Source: Pseudochelatococcus lubricantis (lineage in GTDB: Bacteria; Pseudomonadota; Alphaproteobacteria; Rhizobiales; Beijerinckiaceae). From it: 64,000 nt of DNA. Each line of letters begins with the position of its first letter. Within the stretch, counting starts at the first letter, position 1. A program made the translations under genes and the position numbers. The stretch covers positions 558,001-622,000 of the forward strand of contig NZ_JAASQI010000001.1 of assembly GCF_011762225.1 (NCBI RefSeq), written 5' to 3'. This document shows, piece by piece, positions 38,360 through 47,159 of this stretch. Under the pieces are notes generated by a model. That model was given only the letters and a program-made list of their open reading frames with translations, searched no databases and was not told the origin of the DNA.

Positions 38360-40618
38360 ATGGGCAAGAAAGCGGATTTGCCGCCGGCGGGCGGGCGCGA
38401 TGACGGCGGCATCGAGGAAGTCGGCCTGCGCGAGGCGCTGGAAGAGCGCTACCTTGCCTATGCGCTCTCCACCATCATGCATCGCGCGCTGCCCGACGCG
38501 CGCGACGGCCTCAAACCCGTCCACCGGCGCATCCTCCACGGCATGCGGCTGCTGCGGCTTGAGCCGGGCGCGGCCTTCAAGAAATCCGCGCGCGTCGTCG
38601 GCGATGTCATGGGTCAGTTCCATCCGCACGGGGACCAGTCCATCTATGACGCGCTGGTGCGCCTCGCTCAGGATTTCGCCCAGCGTTATCCGCTGATCGA
38701 GGGGCAGGGCAACTTCGGCAATGTCGACGGCGACAATGCCGCCGCCATGCGCTACACCGAGGCGCGGCTGACACCCGTCGCGCAGCTTCTGCTGCAGGGC
38801 ATCGATGAGGATGCGGTCGACTTCCGCGACACCTACGACGAGACCAACCGCGAGCCTGTCGTGCTGCCGGCGGCCTTTCCGAACCTGATGGCGAACGGCG
38901 CGCAGGGCATCGCGGTCGGCATGGCCACCTCCATCCCGCCCCACAACGCCGCCGAACTGTGCGACGCGGCGCTCTATCTGATCACGCATCCGGCCGCCGA
39001 CACCGACGCCCTGCTGACCTTCGTGCTGGGGCCGGACTTGCCCACGGGCGGCATCATCGTGGACGACCGCGAGACCATCGCCGAAGCCTACCGCACGGGA
39101 CGCGGCGGCTTCCGCGTGCGCGCCCGCTGGACGCGGGAGGAGGGAGCGCGCGGCCAGTGGACGGCGATTGTCACCGAGATTCCCTATGGCGTGACCAAGG
39201 GGCGGCTGATCGAGAAAGCCGCCGATCTGCTGCTCGCCAAGAAGCTGCCGCTGGTCGCCGATATCCGCGACGAATCGGCGGAGGACATCCGCATCGTCAT
39301 CGAACCGCGCGTGCGGACCGTCGATGACGTGCTGATGATGGAATCGCTGTTCCGGCTGACCGAACTCGAATCGCGCCTGTCGCTCAACCTCAACGTGCTG
39401 GCGGCGGGGCAGATTCCGAAAGTGCTGAGCCTTGCGGAAGTGCTGCGCGAATGGCTTGACCACCGGCGCGACGTACTGCTGCGCCGTTCCCGCTTCCGGC
39501 TTGGCGAGATCGTGCGCCGCCTCGAAATCCTCGACGGCCTGCTGATCATCTATCTCGATCTCGACCGCGTCATCAGGATCATCCGTGAGGAGGATGAGGC
39601 GAAACCCGCGCTCATCGCCGCCTTTTCGCTCACCGACGTGCAGGCCGAGGCCATCCTCAACACGCGGCTGCGTTCGCTGCGCAAGCTGGAGGAGATGGAG
39701 CTGCGCCGCGAGCATGATAAGCTGACGGAGGAGCGCGCTGGCATCGAGGCGCTGCTGGCCTCCGAGGAAAGCCAGTGGAAGAGGGTGGCGGGGGAGGTGC
39801 GCGAGGTGCGCAAGCTCTTCGGCCCCGAAACCGCGCTCGGGCGCCGGCGCACCACCTTCGCCGAGGCGCCGGAGGCGGCGGGTGCCGACCTCACGGAGGC
39901 GATGGTCGAGCGCGAGCCGATCACCGTTGTGCTGTCGGCCAAGGGCTGGATCAGGGCGCTGAAGGGCCACGGCGTTGACCTGTCGAGCCTGCAGTTCAAA
40001 GGCGACGACAGGCTCTTCCTGTCGTTCCCCACCGAGACGACGGCACGGCTGCTGGTGCTGACCGACGACGGGCGCGTCTTCACCATCGAGGCGGCGAAGT
40101 TGCCCGGCGGGCGCGGCGTGGGCGATCCGTTGCGACTGATGGCGGATATAGACGAGAACGCCGCGATCGTCGCCGCCTTCCCCTACGTTTCGGGCGAAAA
40201 GCTGCTGCTGGCGGCCTCTGACGGACGCGGCTTCATCGCGGCGGCGGACGACATCGTCGCCAACACGCGCAAGGGCAAGCAGGTGCTGAACCTTGATGCC
40301 GCCGGCCGGGCGCGTCTGTGTGTGCCGGCGAACGGCGACCACGTTGCCGTCGTCGGCGAAAACCGCAAGCTGCTGGTGTTCCCGGTCGTCCAGTTGCCGG
40401 AGATGGCGCGTGGGCGCGGCGTGCGCCTGCAGCGCTATGGCGACGGTGGCATCTCCGACGCGCGCGTCTTCAGTATTGCGGATGGACTGACATGGACCGA
40501 CGCCTCAGGCCGCACGTGGACGGTGCCCGAGGCCGAAATCCGCGCCTGGCTCGGCAACCGCGCCGATGGCGGGCGCCTGCCGCCGAAGGGCTTTCCGCGC
40601 AACAACAGGTTCCGGTAA
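38360..40618 (+). CDS. parC: DNA topoisomerase IV subunit A
   Basis: A 752-residue type IIA topoisomerase subunit. The winged-helix domain has the catalytic Tyr132 in [11 protein letters not shown]; the preceding [16 protein letters not shown] is the quinolone-contact region, where the usual Ser after GD is Gln93 and the acidic position is Asp97. A coiled-coil tower with [13 protein letters not shown] follows and a C-terminal beta-pinwheel ([28 protein letters not shown], then [15 protein letters not shown]) ends the protein. It is longer than GyrA's core and lacks the GyrA box. parE is not adjacent. Confidence 0.95.
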   Translation: MGKKADLPPAGGRDDGGIEEVGLREALEERYLAYALSTIMHRALPDARDGLKPVHRRILHGMRLLRLEPGAAFKKSARVVGDVMGQFHPHGDQSIYDALVRLAQDFAQRYPLIEGQGNFGNVDGDNAAAMRYTEARLTPVAQLLLQGIDEDAVDFRDTYDETNREPVVLPAAFPNLMANGAQGIAVGMATSIPPHNAAELCDAALYLITHPAADTDALLTFVLGPDLPTGGIIVDDRETIAEAYRTGRGGFRVRARWTREEGARGQWTAIVTEIPYGVTKGRLIEKAADLLLAKKLPLVADIRDESAEDIRIVIEPRVRTVDDVLMMESLFRLTELESRLSLNLNVLAAGQIPKVLSLAEVLREWLDHRRDVLLRRSRFRLGEIVRRLEILDGLLIIYLDLDRVIRIIREEDEAKPALIAAFSLTDVQAEAILNTRLRSLRKLEEMELRREHDKLTEERAGIEALLASEESQWKRVAGEVREVRKLFGPETALGRRRTTFAEAPEAAGADLTEAMVEREPITVVLSAKGWIRALKGHGVDLSSLQFKGDDRLFLSFPTETTARLLVLTDDGRVFTIEAAKLPGGRGVGDPLRLMADIDENAAIVAAFPYVSGEKLLLAASDGRGFIAAADDIVANTRKGKQVLNLDAAGRARLCVPANGDHVAVVGENRKLLVFPVVQLPEMARGRGVRLQRYGDGGISDARVFSIADGLTWTDASGRTWTVPEAEIRAWLGNRADGGRLPPKGFPRNNRFR

Positions 40619-40706
40619 TCGTAGCGGGCATGCGGGGAGGGCGGCCGGCTGGCGGGTTTTTCCGCCACGGGCGCGAGGGTATTCGCGTGGTGCGGCAAGA
40701 AAACGA

Positions 40707-40720
40707 AATGTAATTACATT
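40707..40720. promoter_or_regulatory. 14-bp palindrome upstream of the phosphatase
   Basis: aatgtaattacatt is identical on both strands and lies in a short AT-rich patch 180 bases upstream of the phosphatase start. It could be an operator; I do not recognise the regulator. Confidence 0.45.
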
Positions 40721-40787
40721 GCATTTAGAAACGTTATTTCATATCTATGCAAGTACAGCGAGCGTCGCGGCGCGTTTTTTCATGTTC

Positions 40788-40805
40788 GGTCATCTCATTG
40801 ACATG
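40788..40805 (+). promoter_or_regulatory. Candidate Pho box
   Basis: cggtcat-ctca-ttgacat matches 11 of 14 positions of the tandem CTGTCAT repeats with the standard four-base spacer. Ten bases further, tactgt (40816-40821) could be a weak -10 element, the spacing seen at PhoB-activated promoters. It lies about 95 bases before the phosphatase start. The match is by eye. Confidence 0.5.
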
Positions 40806-40899
40806 GGGCGTTCCTACTGTCCGGACAATCCCGCGACCGGGTATGGCCGCGTCTGTGCGGGGTGGGCGAAGTACTTCTGTCTAACAAGGAAATTGCAAC

Positions 40900-42648
40900 A
40901 TGCGACACTATTGGTTGGTCGCGACGGCCGTGGCGCTCGTGCCGGGCGTCGCTGGCGCGCAAGCCATTTATCCGATCGATCGCGCGACGATCCTTTCCGG
41001 TTCGAAGTTCGACTTCAAGGTCGAATTTCCCGAGGTTGTGAAGGAAGCCGACGTCAAGGTCCTGGTGAACGGTGAGGATCATGCCTCCGTGTTCGGCAAG
41101 AAGGCCGAGTTCACCGAGAAGGAAAAGGATGCCAATGCGTCCGCGATCCGTCTCAATGACGTCGTCATCGCCAAGCCCGGCACCTACAAGATCGAGGCCA
41201 GCGTCGCCGGTCAGCCCGCGAAGTCCGTGACTTGGGAAGTGTACGGCACCGCCGACAAGCCTGTCGCGAAGAACGTGATCTTCCTGATCGGCGACGGCAT
41301 GTCCGTCGCCCACCGCACGGCCGCCCGCATCATGTCGCGCGGCAACACCCAGGGCAAGGCTAACGCCAAGCTCAACATGGACTACCTGCCGAACCTCGCC
41401 TTCATCGGCACGTCGAGCACGGACTCGATCGCCGCCGATAGCGCGAACACGGCCTCCGCCTACTTCACCGGCCACAAGTCCGCCGTGAACGCGCTCGGCG
41501 TCTACGACAGCCGCGCCAAGAACTCGCTTGAGCATCCGAAGCAGGAAACCCTCGGCCAGGCGCTGCGCCGCGCGGCCCCGAACAAGAAGCTCGGCATCGT
41601 CACCACCGCCGAGGTGGAGGACGCGACGCCGGCCGCGCTCGTCGCCAACACCCGCAAGCGCGCCGACAAGGACAAGATCGTCGGCATGCACTTCGCCGTG
41701 CTGCCCGACGTTCTGCTCGGCGGCGGCTCGGCCTACTTCCTGCCGCAGGGCACGCCTGGCTCCAAGCGCAAGGACGACATCGACTACATCGCCAAGTTCC
41801 GCGACGAGGGCTACTCGATCGCCACGGACCGCGACAGCCTGATCAAGTCGGCCGCCGAGACCAACTCCGGCAAGGTCCTCGGCCTGTTCCACACCGGTAA
41901 CATGGACGTGCTGCTCGACCGCCAGTTCCTCAAGCGGGGTACCGTCGACAAGTTCCCGAACCAGCCCGGTCTCGTGGACATGACCAAGGCGGCGCTGGAC
42001 GTGCTGTCGAAGAACGAGGACGGCTTCGTGCTGATGGTCGAGGGCGCCTCCATCGACAAGATGTCGCATCCGCTCGACTGGGACCGCGCTGCTGTCGAGA
42101 CGATCGAGTTCGACAACGCTGTCGGCGTGGCGCGTGAGTTCGCCGAGAAGCACCCCGACACGCTGGTCATCGTCACCGCCGACCACACCCACGGCGTGGG
42201 CGTTGTCGGCACCATCGACGACAACAAGCCGGGCGATGACATGCGCGAGAAGGTCGGCACCTACCAGGACGCCGGCTTCCCGAACTACGAGGACAAGGAC
42301 GGCGACACCTATCCTGACGACATCAACGTCAGCAAGCGCCTCGCCATCTTCTCTAACAACTTCCCGGACTACTACGAGACGTGGCGTCCGAAGCTCGACG
42401 GCCCGTTCGTCCCCGCGATCAAGAACGAGAAGGACGAGTACATCGCCAACGAGCAGTACCGGAACGTTCCCGGCGCCGTCCTGCGCATCGGCAACATCCC
42501 GCGCAGCGGCGATACCGGTGTGCATGCGGTCGACGACGTGGTGCTGCAGTCGCAGGGCCCCGGCTCCGAGAAGCTCAAGGGTTACATGGAGAACTCGGAC
42601 GTCTATCGCGTGGTCGTGGACGCTCTCGCCCTCGGCGCCAAGCAGTAA
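40900..42648 (+). CDS. Secreted alkaline phosphatase, PhoA family
   Basis: A 582-residue exported phosphomonoesterase. The signal peptide (MRHYWLVATAVALVPGVAGAQA) is followed by a beta-rich N-terminal domain (about 24-120), then the catalytic domain: IFLIGDGMSVAH with metal-binding Asp132, DSIAADSANTASAYFTGHKS with nucleophile Ser181, VEGASIDKMSHPLDWD and VTADHTHG. Near residue 465 a loop NYEDKDGDTYPDDIN resembles a calcium-binding acidic motif. It is longer than E. coli PhoA by about 110 residues because of the N-terminal domain. Codon use is strongly biased to C/G-ending codons, suggesting high expression. A terminator follows. Confidence 0.92.
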   Translation: MRHYWLVATAVALVPGVAGAQAIYPIDRATILSGSKFDFKVEFPEVVKEADVKVLVNGEDHASVFGKKAEFTEKEKDANASAIRLNDVVIAKPGTYKIEASVAGQPAKSVTWEVYGTADKPVAKNVIFLIGDGMSVAHRTAARIMSRGNTQGKANAKLNMDYLPNLAFIGTSSTDSIAADSANTASAYFTGHKSAVNALGVYDSRAKNSLEHPKQETLGQALRRAAPNKKLGIVTTAEVEDATPAALVANTRKRADKDKIVGMHFAVLPDVLLGGGSAYFLPQGTPGSKRKDDIDYIAKFRDEGYSIATDRDSLIKSAAETNSGKVLGLFHTGNMDVLLDRQFLKRGTVDKFPNQPGLVDMTKAALDVLSKNEDGFVLMVEGASIDKMSHPLDWDRAAVETIEFDNAVGVAREFAEKHPDTLVIVTADHTHGVGVVGTIDDNKPGDDMREKVGTYQDAGFPNYEDKDGDTYPDDINVSKRLAIFSNNFPDYYETWRPKLDGPFVPAIKNEKDEYIANEQYRNVPGAVLRIGNIPRSGDTGVHAVDDVVLQSQGPGSEKLKGYMENSDVYRVVVDALALGAKQ

Positions 42649-42667
42649 TTATCCGATATGAAGATTT

Positions 42668-42704
42668 CGTCCGGACGGGAAGCCGTCCGGACGTGCTGTT
42701 TTTG
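42668..42704 (+). terminator. Intrinsic terminator after the phosphatase
   Basis: cgtccggacgg (42668-42678) and ccgtccggacg (42683-42693) form an 11-bp perfect stem with a GAAG loop, followed by tgctgttttt. This is a strong terminator isolating the phosphatase from the next operon. Confidence 0.85.
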
Positions 42705-42903
42705 AGATACCGGCAGTTTTCGCGTAAGTGATAATTGTCATGAAACGGAACTGCGTTCTGATATATCGTTATGGCGTTATCGGATTCCCGCTGCGAGTAA
42801 ACGGAAAGTGAATCGACGTTTCCTCGTGTTTGTCCGATTTCTGGCCCGGGAAGGTGTCCACCTTCCGGACGCCGGAAGGGCGGGATGGATATCGGAGGCT
42901 GAA

Positions 42904-43392
42904 ATGAAACGTTCCTCATGGACAGGCGAGCCGGTGTCGCGCCGCGATATCGTGCGCGCGGGCATGGGCGGCGCGGCCGCGCTTGCATTGGCGGGCCATG
43001 TCGCCCCGGTGCGCGCGCAGGGCGGCGATATGCTGACGTTCGAGCAGCTCTATGGCAAGTTCAGCGTGCTGGGTCTGGAGTTTTCGGAGCAGGTCAAGCG
43101 ACTCAAGGGGCGGAAGGTCTCCATGCGCGGCTTCATGGCGCCGCCGCTGAAGGCCGAGTCCAAGTTCTTCGTGCTCACCAAGATGCCGATGGCGCTGTGC
43201 CCGTTCTGCTCGTCGGACGCCGACTGGCCGGAGGACATCGTTGTTGTCTACCTCGGCGACAAGCAGACCTTCGTGCAATCGAACCAGACCATCGAGGTCA
43301 CCGGCACGCTCGAAGTCGGGTCGTGGATCGATCCGGAAACCGGCTTCGTCAGCCAGTTGCGCCTCACCGACGCTCGCTTCAGGTCCGTATAG
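42904..43392 (+). CDS. Tat-exported protein with a CPFC motif (DUF3299-like)
   Basis: A 162-residue exported protein. GGAGG precedes the start at 42904. The signal has a Tat pattern (VSRRDIVRAGMGGAAALALAGHVAPVRAQ). The mature part has a helix-plus-OB-like layout: LTFEQLYGKFSVLGLEFSEQVKRLKGRKVSMRGFMAPPLK, then MALCPFCSSDADWPEDIVVVYLGDK (Cys99 and Cys102), then an IEVTGTLEVG strand. The overall plan recalls DUF3299 proteins that sit beside MacB-like exporters in zinc-regulated operons of Pseudomonas, but I rate that resemblance as tentative. The ABC ATPase begins immediately after its stop codon. Confidence 0.78.
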   Translation: MKRSSWTGEPVSRRDIVRAGMGGAAALALAGHVAPVRAQGGDMLTFEQLYGKFSVLGLEFSEQVKRLKGRKVSMRGFMAPPLKAESKFFVLTKMPMALCPFCSSDADWPEDIVVVYLGDKQTFVQSNQTIEVTGTLEVGSWIDPETGFVSQLRLTDARFRSV

Positions 43393-44130
43393 ATGGTCGC
43401 GCTCCAGCTTTCCGACGTCAGGGTGAGCTTCCCCGGGCTCGACGCGCCGGTGCTCGACATCCCGCGGCTTGAAATCGCGCCGGGCGAGAATGTCGTGATC
43501 ACGGGGCCGTCGGGCTCCGGCAAGACGACGCTGATCAACGTCATCACGGGGCTGGAGAAACCCGATCAAGGCACGGTGCGCTGGGGCGATATCGATCTCG
43601 TGCCCCTCACTGAATCGCAGCGGGATGCGTGGCGTGCGACGCACGTCGGCCTCGTGATGCAGGAGTTTCATCTGTTTCCGGGCCTCAGCGCCATTGAGAA
43701 CGTGCTGCTGCCGGTGCGCTTCCGCGTCTTTTCCGTGCCCGCGGAATTGCGCGGCCGCGCGGCGGCGCTGCTGGAGCGCGTGGGCCTGAAGCGGCACGAC
43801 CAGCGTATCGAGACCATGTCGCGCGGCGAGATGCAGCGCGTGGCGGTGGCGCGTGCGCTGCTCGGCAAGCCGGCCGTGCTGGTCGCCGATGAACCGACTG
43901 CCAGTCTCGACGCGGCGAGCGGCGCGGTGGTGGGTGATCTGTTGACGGAGCTGGCGGACGAGGAAAACGCCACGCTGATCGCCGTCACCCACGATCCGCG
44001 TCTCGCCTCGCGGTTGCAGCGGCGGCTGCGGCTCGTTGCCGGGCGCATCGTCGAGGACACGGCTCAGACGGCGGTGCCGCCCACGGCCGCGTCCGCCGCA
44101 ACCGCGCAGCAGGGGCAGGTGACATCATGA
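43393..44130 (+). CDS. ABC transporter ATP-binding protein (LolD/MacB type)
   Basis: A 245-residue ATPase starting at the base after the preceding stop. Motifs: Walker A GPSGSGKT near residue 39, Q-loop VMQEFHLFPGLSAIENV, signature MSRGEMQRVAVARAL (the usual LSGG is replaced by MSRG), Walker B VLVADEPTASLD and the H-loop VTHD. The sequence class is that of LolD/FtsE/MacB exporters. It overlaps the permease gene by four bases. Its partner permease is the His-rich MacB-like protein. Confidence 0.92.
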   Translation: MVALQLSDVRVSFPGLDAPVLDIPRLEIAPGENVVITGPSGSGKTTLINVITGLEKPDQGTVRWGDIDLVPLTESQRDAWRATHVGLVMQEFHLFPGLSAIENVLLPVRFRVFSVPAELRGRAAALLERVGLKRHDQRIETMSRGEMQRVAVARALLGKPAVLVADEPTASLDAASGAVVGDLLTELADEENATLIAVTHDPRLASRLQRRLRLVAGRIVEDTAQTAVPPTAASAATAQQGQVTS

Positions 44131-45392
44131 TTCCCGTCCGTTTCATTCTGGCCGACCTGCGTCGTCTGTGGGCCGGATCGCTGGTGATCGTGCTGCTGAT
44201 CGGCCTCGCGACGGCGCTCGGCATCGCCGTGGGCATCCAGGAGCGGGCGTTGCGCCTTGGCAGCGCGCGCGCCGCGGACCGTTTTGACGTCGTTATCGGC
44301 GCGGCCGGCAGCGAAACGCAACTGGTGCTGAGTTCCGTCTTTCTGCAGGCGGCGCCGCTCACACTGCTGCCGGGGCAAGTGCTGAAGAAGCTTGCCGAGG
44401 ATCCGCGTGTCGACTGGGCGGCGCCGGTGGGCTTCGGTGATTCGTTCCAGGGCTCGCCCATCGTGGGTACCACGAACGAGTTCCTGACCGACAAGGGCCG
44501 CCGGCAGTTGCTCGCGGGCCATGTCTTCGAGAAGCGCACGGACGCTGTGGCCGGTGCCCTGGTCGATCTCCAGCCGGGCGATACGGTCAAGCCGATTCAC
44601 GGCCTGCCGGGCGAGGGTGGGCATAGCCACGACGAACTGGCCTACACCATCGTGGGGCGGCTCGCGCCGACGGGCACGCCGTGGGACCGGGCGATCCTCG
44701 TCCCCATCGAGGCCGTCTGGAGCATCCACGGGATGGGGCCGGCGGGCGCGCATGCGGAAAGCGATCACGCGGCCGCAGGCGACCACGACCACGATCACGA
44801 CGGTGCGCAGGACCACGCGGCGGCGGACCATCTGGGCCCCCCGTGGTCTGCCGGCGTTCCCGGCGTTCCGGCAATCATCGTCAAGCCGAAGTCCATCGCC
44901 GCCGCCTACCAGCTGCGGCAGGAGTACCGCGCGGAAACGACGGTCGGCGTGTTCCCGGCGGAGGTGCTGACGCGCCTCTATGCGACGCTCGGCGACGCGC
45001 GGCTGGTGCTGACCGCCATTGCCATCGGCACGCAGGCGCTCGTCGGCGCGGCCGTGGTGCTGGTGTCGGTGGTGCATCTGTCGCAGCGCCGCCGCCAGAT
45101 CGGCGCGCTCAGGGCGCTCGGCGCGCCGCGCGCGGCGATCTTCGGCGTGGTGTGGGTGGAACTGTTGCTGCTGATCGGGCTCGGCGTTGCTCTCGGTGTC
45201 GGTCTGGGCTATCTGGGCGCGAAGGTTGCAGCTTCTTTCTTCACCGTGCAGAGCGGCATCGTGCTGCCGGTGACGCTGGAGGCAAGCGACGTCGGCTTCG
45301 CCGCCGTGCTGCTGCTGGTGGCCGCGCTGATCGCGCTCATCCCCGCGTGGCTCGCCTACCGCCAGCCGCCGGCGGCTGCGCTGAGGGCGTGA
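44127..45392 (+). CDS. MacB/FtsX-type ABC permease with His-rich periplasmic loop
   Basis: A 421-residue inner-membrane protein with four helices: about 15-36, then 295-315, 345-372 and 390-412, the FtsX/MacB plan with a large periplasmic MacB domain between the first and second. In that domain residues 201-235 contain eight histidines (HG..GAHAESDH..GDHDHDHDGAQDH..ADH), and GGHSH lies at 164-168, suggesting metal binding. Together with the Tat protein and ATPase it probably forms an exporter or periplasmic mechanotransmitter for metal handling. The metal and direction are inference. Confidence 0.9.
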   Translation: MIPVRFILADLRRLWAGSLVIVLLIGLATALGIAVGIQERALRLGSARAADRFDVVIGAAGSETQLVLSSVFLQAAPLTLLPGQVLKKLAEDPRVDWAAPVGFGDSFQGSPIVGTTNEFLTDKGRRQLLAGHVFEKRTDAVAGALVDLQPGDTVKPIHGLPGEGGHSHDELAYTIVGRLAPTGTPWDRAILVPIEAVWSIHGMGPAGAHAESDHAAAGDHDHDHDGAQDHAAADHLGPPWSAGVPGVPAIIVKPKSIAAAYQLRQEYRAETTVGVFPAEVLTRLYATLGDARLVLTAIAIGTQALVGAAVVLVSVVHLSQRRRQIGALRALGAPRAAIFGVVWVELLLLIGLGVALGVGLGYLGAKVAASFFTVQSGIVLPVTLEASDVGFAAVLLLVAALIALIPAWLAYRQPPAAALRA

Positions 45393-45483
45393 CAGCATTG
45401 CTGCCTCCGGGCGGCTTGCGGTATCGATTGTGCCTATAATAAACGGCGGGGCGGCAGGCTCCGTCGTTATACGTTCGGGTTCG

Positions 45484-46356
45484 ATGACTCACACGCTCAC
45501 TTTGACATTCTCCGTCGCGCCGGATGCGGAGATTTTCGCCATCGGCGACATCCATGGCCATGCGCCGCTGCTGGACGACCTGCTGGAGCGCATCGCGCGC
45601 ACGCCGCGCCTGCCCGGCAAACGGCGCATCGTGGTTTTCCTCGGCGATCTCATCAACCGTGGGCCGCAGTCCATTGCCACGCTCGATCTCGCTGCCGCGG
45701 CGCGCGAGCGCGTGCAGGCGGACGAGGTCGTCGGCCTGTGGGGCAACCACGAGCAAATGCTGCGTCTCGCCATGCTGCCCGCGCACGATCCCCGCTGCAT
45801 CAGCGCCCGGGCGCTGTGGATGCAGCACGGCGGCCCGGGCTTTCTGGCGGAACTCGGCATCGGCTCGCCCTTCGCGCTGGCCGATGCGCTGGGGGAACGG
45901 CGGCTGGCGTGGCTTGCCGGCCTGCGCCCGCATTTCCGATCGGGCAACGTGCTGTTCGTCCATGGCGGCGTCAACCCGCGCATCCCGCTCGCGGCGTTCC
46001 TGCTCGCGCCGGTCGAGGTTGACATCGCGAAGCTGGACTACGACCTGCACTGGGCCTGGATACGCTACACCTTCGCCCGTTTCGAGCCGCGGCAGGAGGG
46101 GCGGCGCGGCCATCAGGGCGTGTTCGTTGCGCACGGCCACCTGCAGGGCCATCTCGACGTCGTCACGCGCGCCGACGCGCAGCTCGCCCGCGACCGCATC
46201 AACCTCGACGGCGGCTCCTACAGCACGGGCCGCGCGCGCATGGCCCGCTTCGTCGATGACCGGCTGTCGCTGTTCGAGGCGGCGGTCACGGAAACCGGCA
46301 TCCCGGGCAAGGGCTTCGATGCCGTGCCCGTCGACTGGATCGATACGGTGTCATAA
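45484..46356 (+). CDS. Metallophosphoesterase, PrpA/ApaH-like
   Basis: A 290-residue calcineurin-like phosphatase. The start at 45484 (MTHTLTLTFSVAPD) gives a domain beginning FAIGDIHGHAPLLDDLL; the other metal motifs are FLGDLINRGPQS, GLWGNHEQML, LFVHGGVNP and VAHGHLQGH, in the PPP-like order of bacterial Ser/Thr phosphatases and diadenosine tetraphosphatases. A later INLDGGSYSTGRAR completes the core. Substrate is not assigned. It stands between the exporter operon and the SCO gene and may be independent; an upstream GTG/ATG at 45430 is less likely. Confidence 0.9.
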   Translation: MTHTLTLTFSVAPDAEIFAIGDIHGHAPLLDDLLERIARTPRLPGKRRIVVFLGDLINRGPQSIATLDLAAAARERVQADEVVGLWGNHEQMLRLAMLPAHDPRCISARALWMQHGGPGFLAELGIGSPFALADALGERRLAWLAGLRPHFRSGNVLFVHGGVNPRIPLAAFLLAPVEVDIAKLDYDLHWAWIRYTFARFEPRQEGRRGHQGVFVAHGHLQGHLDVVTRADAQLARDRINLDGGSYSTGRARMARFVDDRLSLFEAAVTETGIPGKGFDAVPVDWIDTVS

Positions 46357-46559
46357 GGCCGTGCGCCGCCATATGTCGCAGCGTGCGGACCTGCACAATC
46401 GCGTTATCCCGCTTGCGCGCGCCGTCGCCGGCGGCTACTCAGCGGCGAAGCGGAGCCGGGAGCGCCGACAGGCATCGCGCTCCGTCAAATAGACGGACCG
46501 GAAGGGCGATCCGACCGGAAATCGTCTTCATCTGGCGAACGACATGGGAGGTTCGGGAT

Positions 46560-47159
46560 ATGGCAATGGCAGGTGTGCGTCGGGCGCTGCCCCTGATCGT
46601 CTTTCTCGTCGGCCTGCTCATTCTCGGCAGCGCCATCCTGCTGCAGCTGCGCGGCGGCGCGGACGCACCGGCTCCCTCGGCGGTCGGCGGTGCGTTCACG
46701 ATGACCGACCATAATGGCCGGCAGGTGACGGAGAAGGATTTCCTCGGCGCGCCAACCCTGGTCTTCTTCGGCTTCACCCATTGTCCCGACATCTGCCCCA
46801 CGACGCTGTTCGAGGTGTCGGAGGTGCTGCGCGCGGCGGGAGACCGGGCGAACGGCGCGCACGTGCTGTTCGTCACCGTCGATCCGGAGCGCGATACGTC
46901 CGTGGTTCTCAAGGACTATCTCGCCAGCTTCGACGACCGCATCCTCGGCCTCAGCGGCGACCGCGCGCAGACCGACGCCATCATCAAGGCGTTCAAGGTC
47001 TACGCGAAGAAGGTGCCGACCGGCGACGCGCCGGAAGACTACACGATGGATCACACGGCAATCGTCTACCAGATGGACAAGCAGGGGCGCTTCGTCGGCG
47101 CGTTCAACCTGCAGCGCCCGCCTGAGGACGCCGCCAAGGAGCTGATCAGCCGCCTGTAA
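46560..47159 (+). CDS. SCO1/SenC family copper chaperone
   Basis: A 199-residue membrane-anchored thioredoxin-like protein. GGGAGG precedes the start at 46560. One helix (VRRALPLIVFLVGLLILGSAILL) anchors it in the inner membrane with the domain in the periplasm. The copper site is intact: FGFTHCPDICPTT (CxxxC) and the later DHTAIVY His; VDPERDTSVVLKDYLASFDDR is the family's middle. It helps build the CuA centre of cytochrome oxidase. No oxidase genes are near. Its last 14 bases overlap the convergent glycosyltransferase. Confidence 0.94.
   Translation: MAMAGVRRALPLIVFLVGLLILGSAILLQLRGGADAPAPSAVGGAFTMTDHNGRQVTEKDFLGAPTLVFFGFTHCPDICPTTLFEVSEVLRAAGDRANGAHVLFVTVDPERDTSVVLKDYLASFDDRILGLSGDRAQTDAIIKAFKVYAKKVPTGDAPEDYTMDHTAIVYQMDKQGRFVGAFNLQRPPEDAAKELISRL

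Larger units (their letters stand above)
40619..40899. other. Region upstream of the alkaline phosphatase
   Basis: About 281 bases. It begins with a small hairpin after parC (tggcgg/ccgcca, 40650-40667, with the T-run inside the loop, so a poor terminator), then becomes AT-rich with a 14-bp palindrome at 40707-40720 and a Pho-box-like sequence at 40788-40805. AAGGAAA is the likely ribosome site. Confidence 0.6.

Noticed and set aside
38357-40342. Minus-strand frame of over 600 codons opposite parC
   Set aside because: ParC is certain; the antisense frame contains no known motif.
40795-42525. Minus-strand frame opposite the alkaline phosphatase
   Set aside because: The sense gene has all catalytic motifs and a signal peptide; the antisense frame is a by-product of strong codon bias.
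42760-42790. Possible Zur-like site before the Tat/ABC operon (tcgttatggcgttatcg)
   Set aside because: It is a direct repeat of cgttat rather than a good dyad and does not match Zur consensus patterns I know well enough to call.
45425-45495. tRNA-like ggttcgat string before the phosphoesterase gene
   Set aside because: No acceptor, D or anticodon stems can be folded around it.
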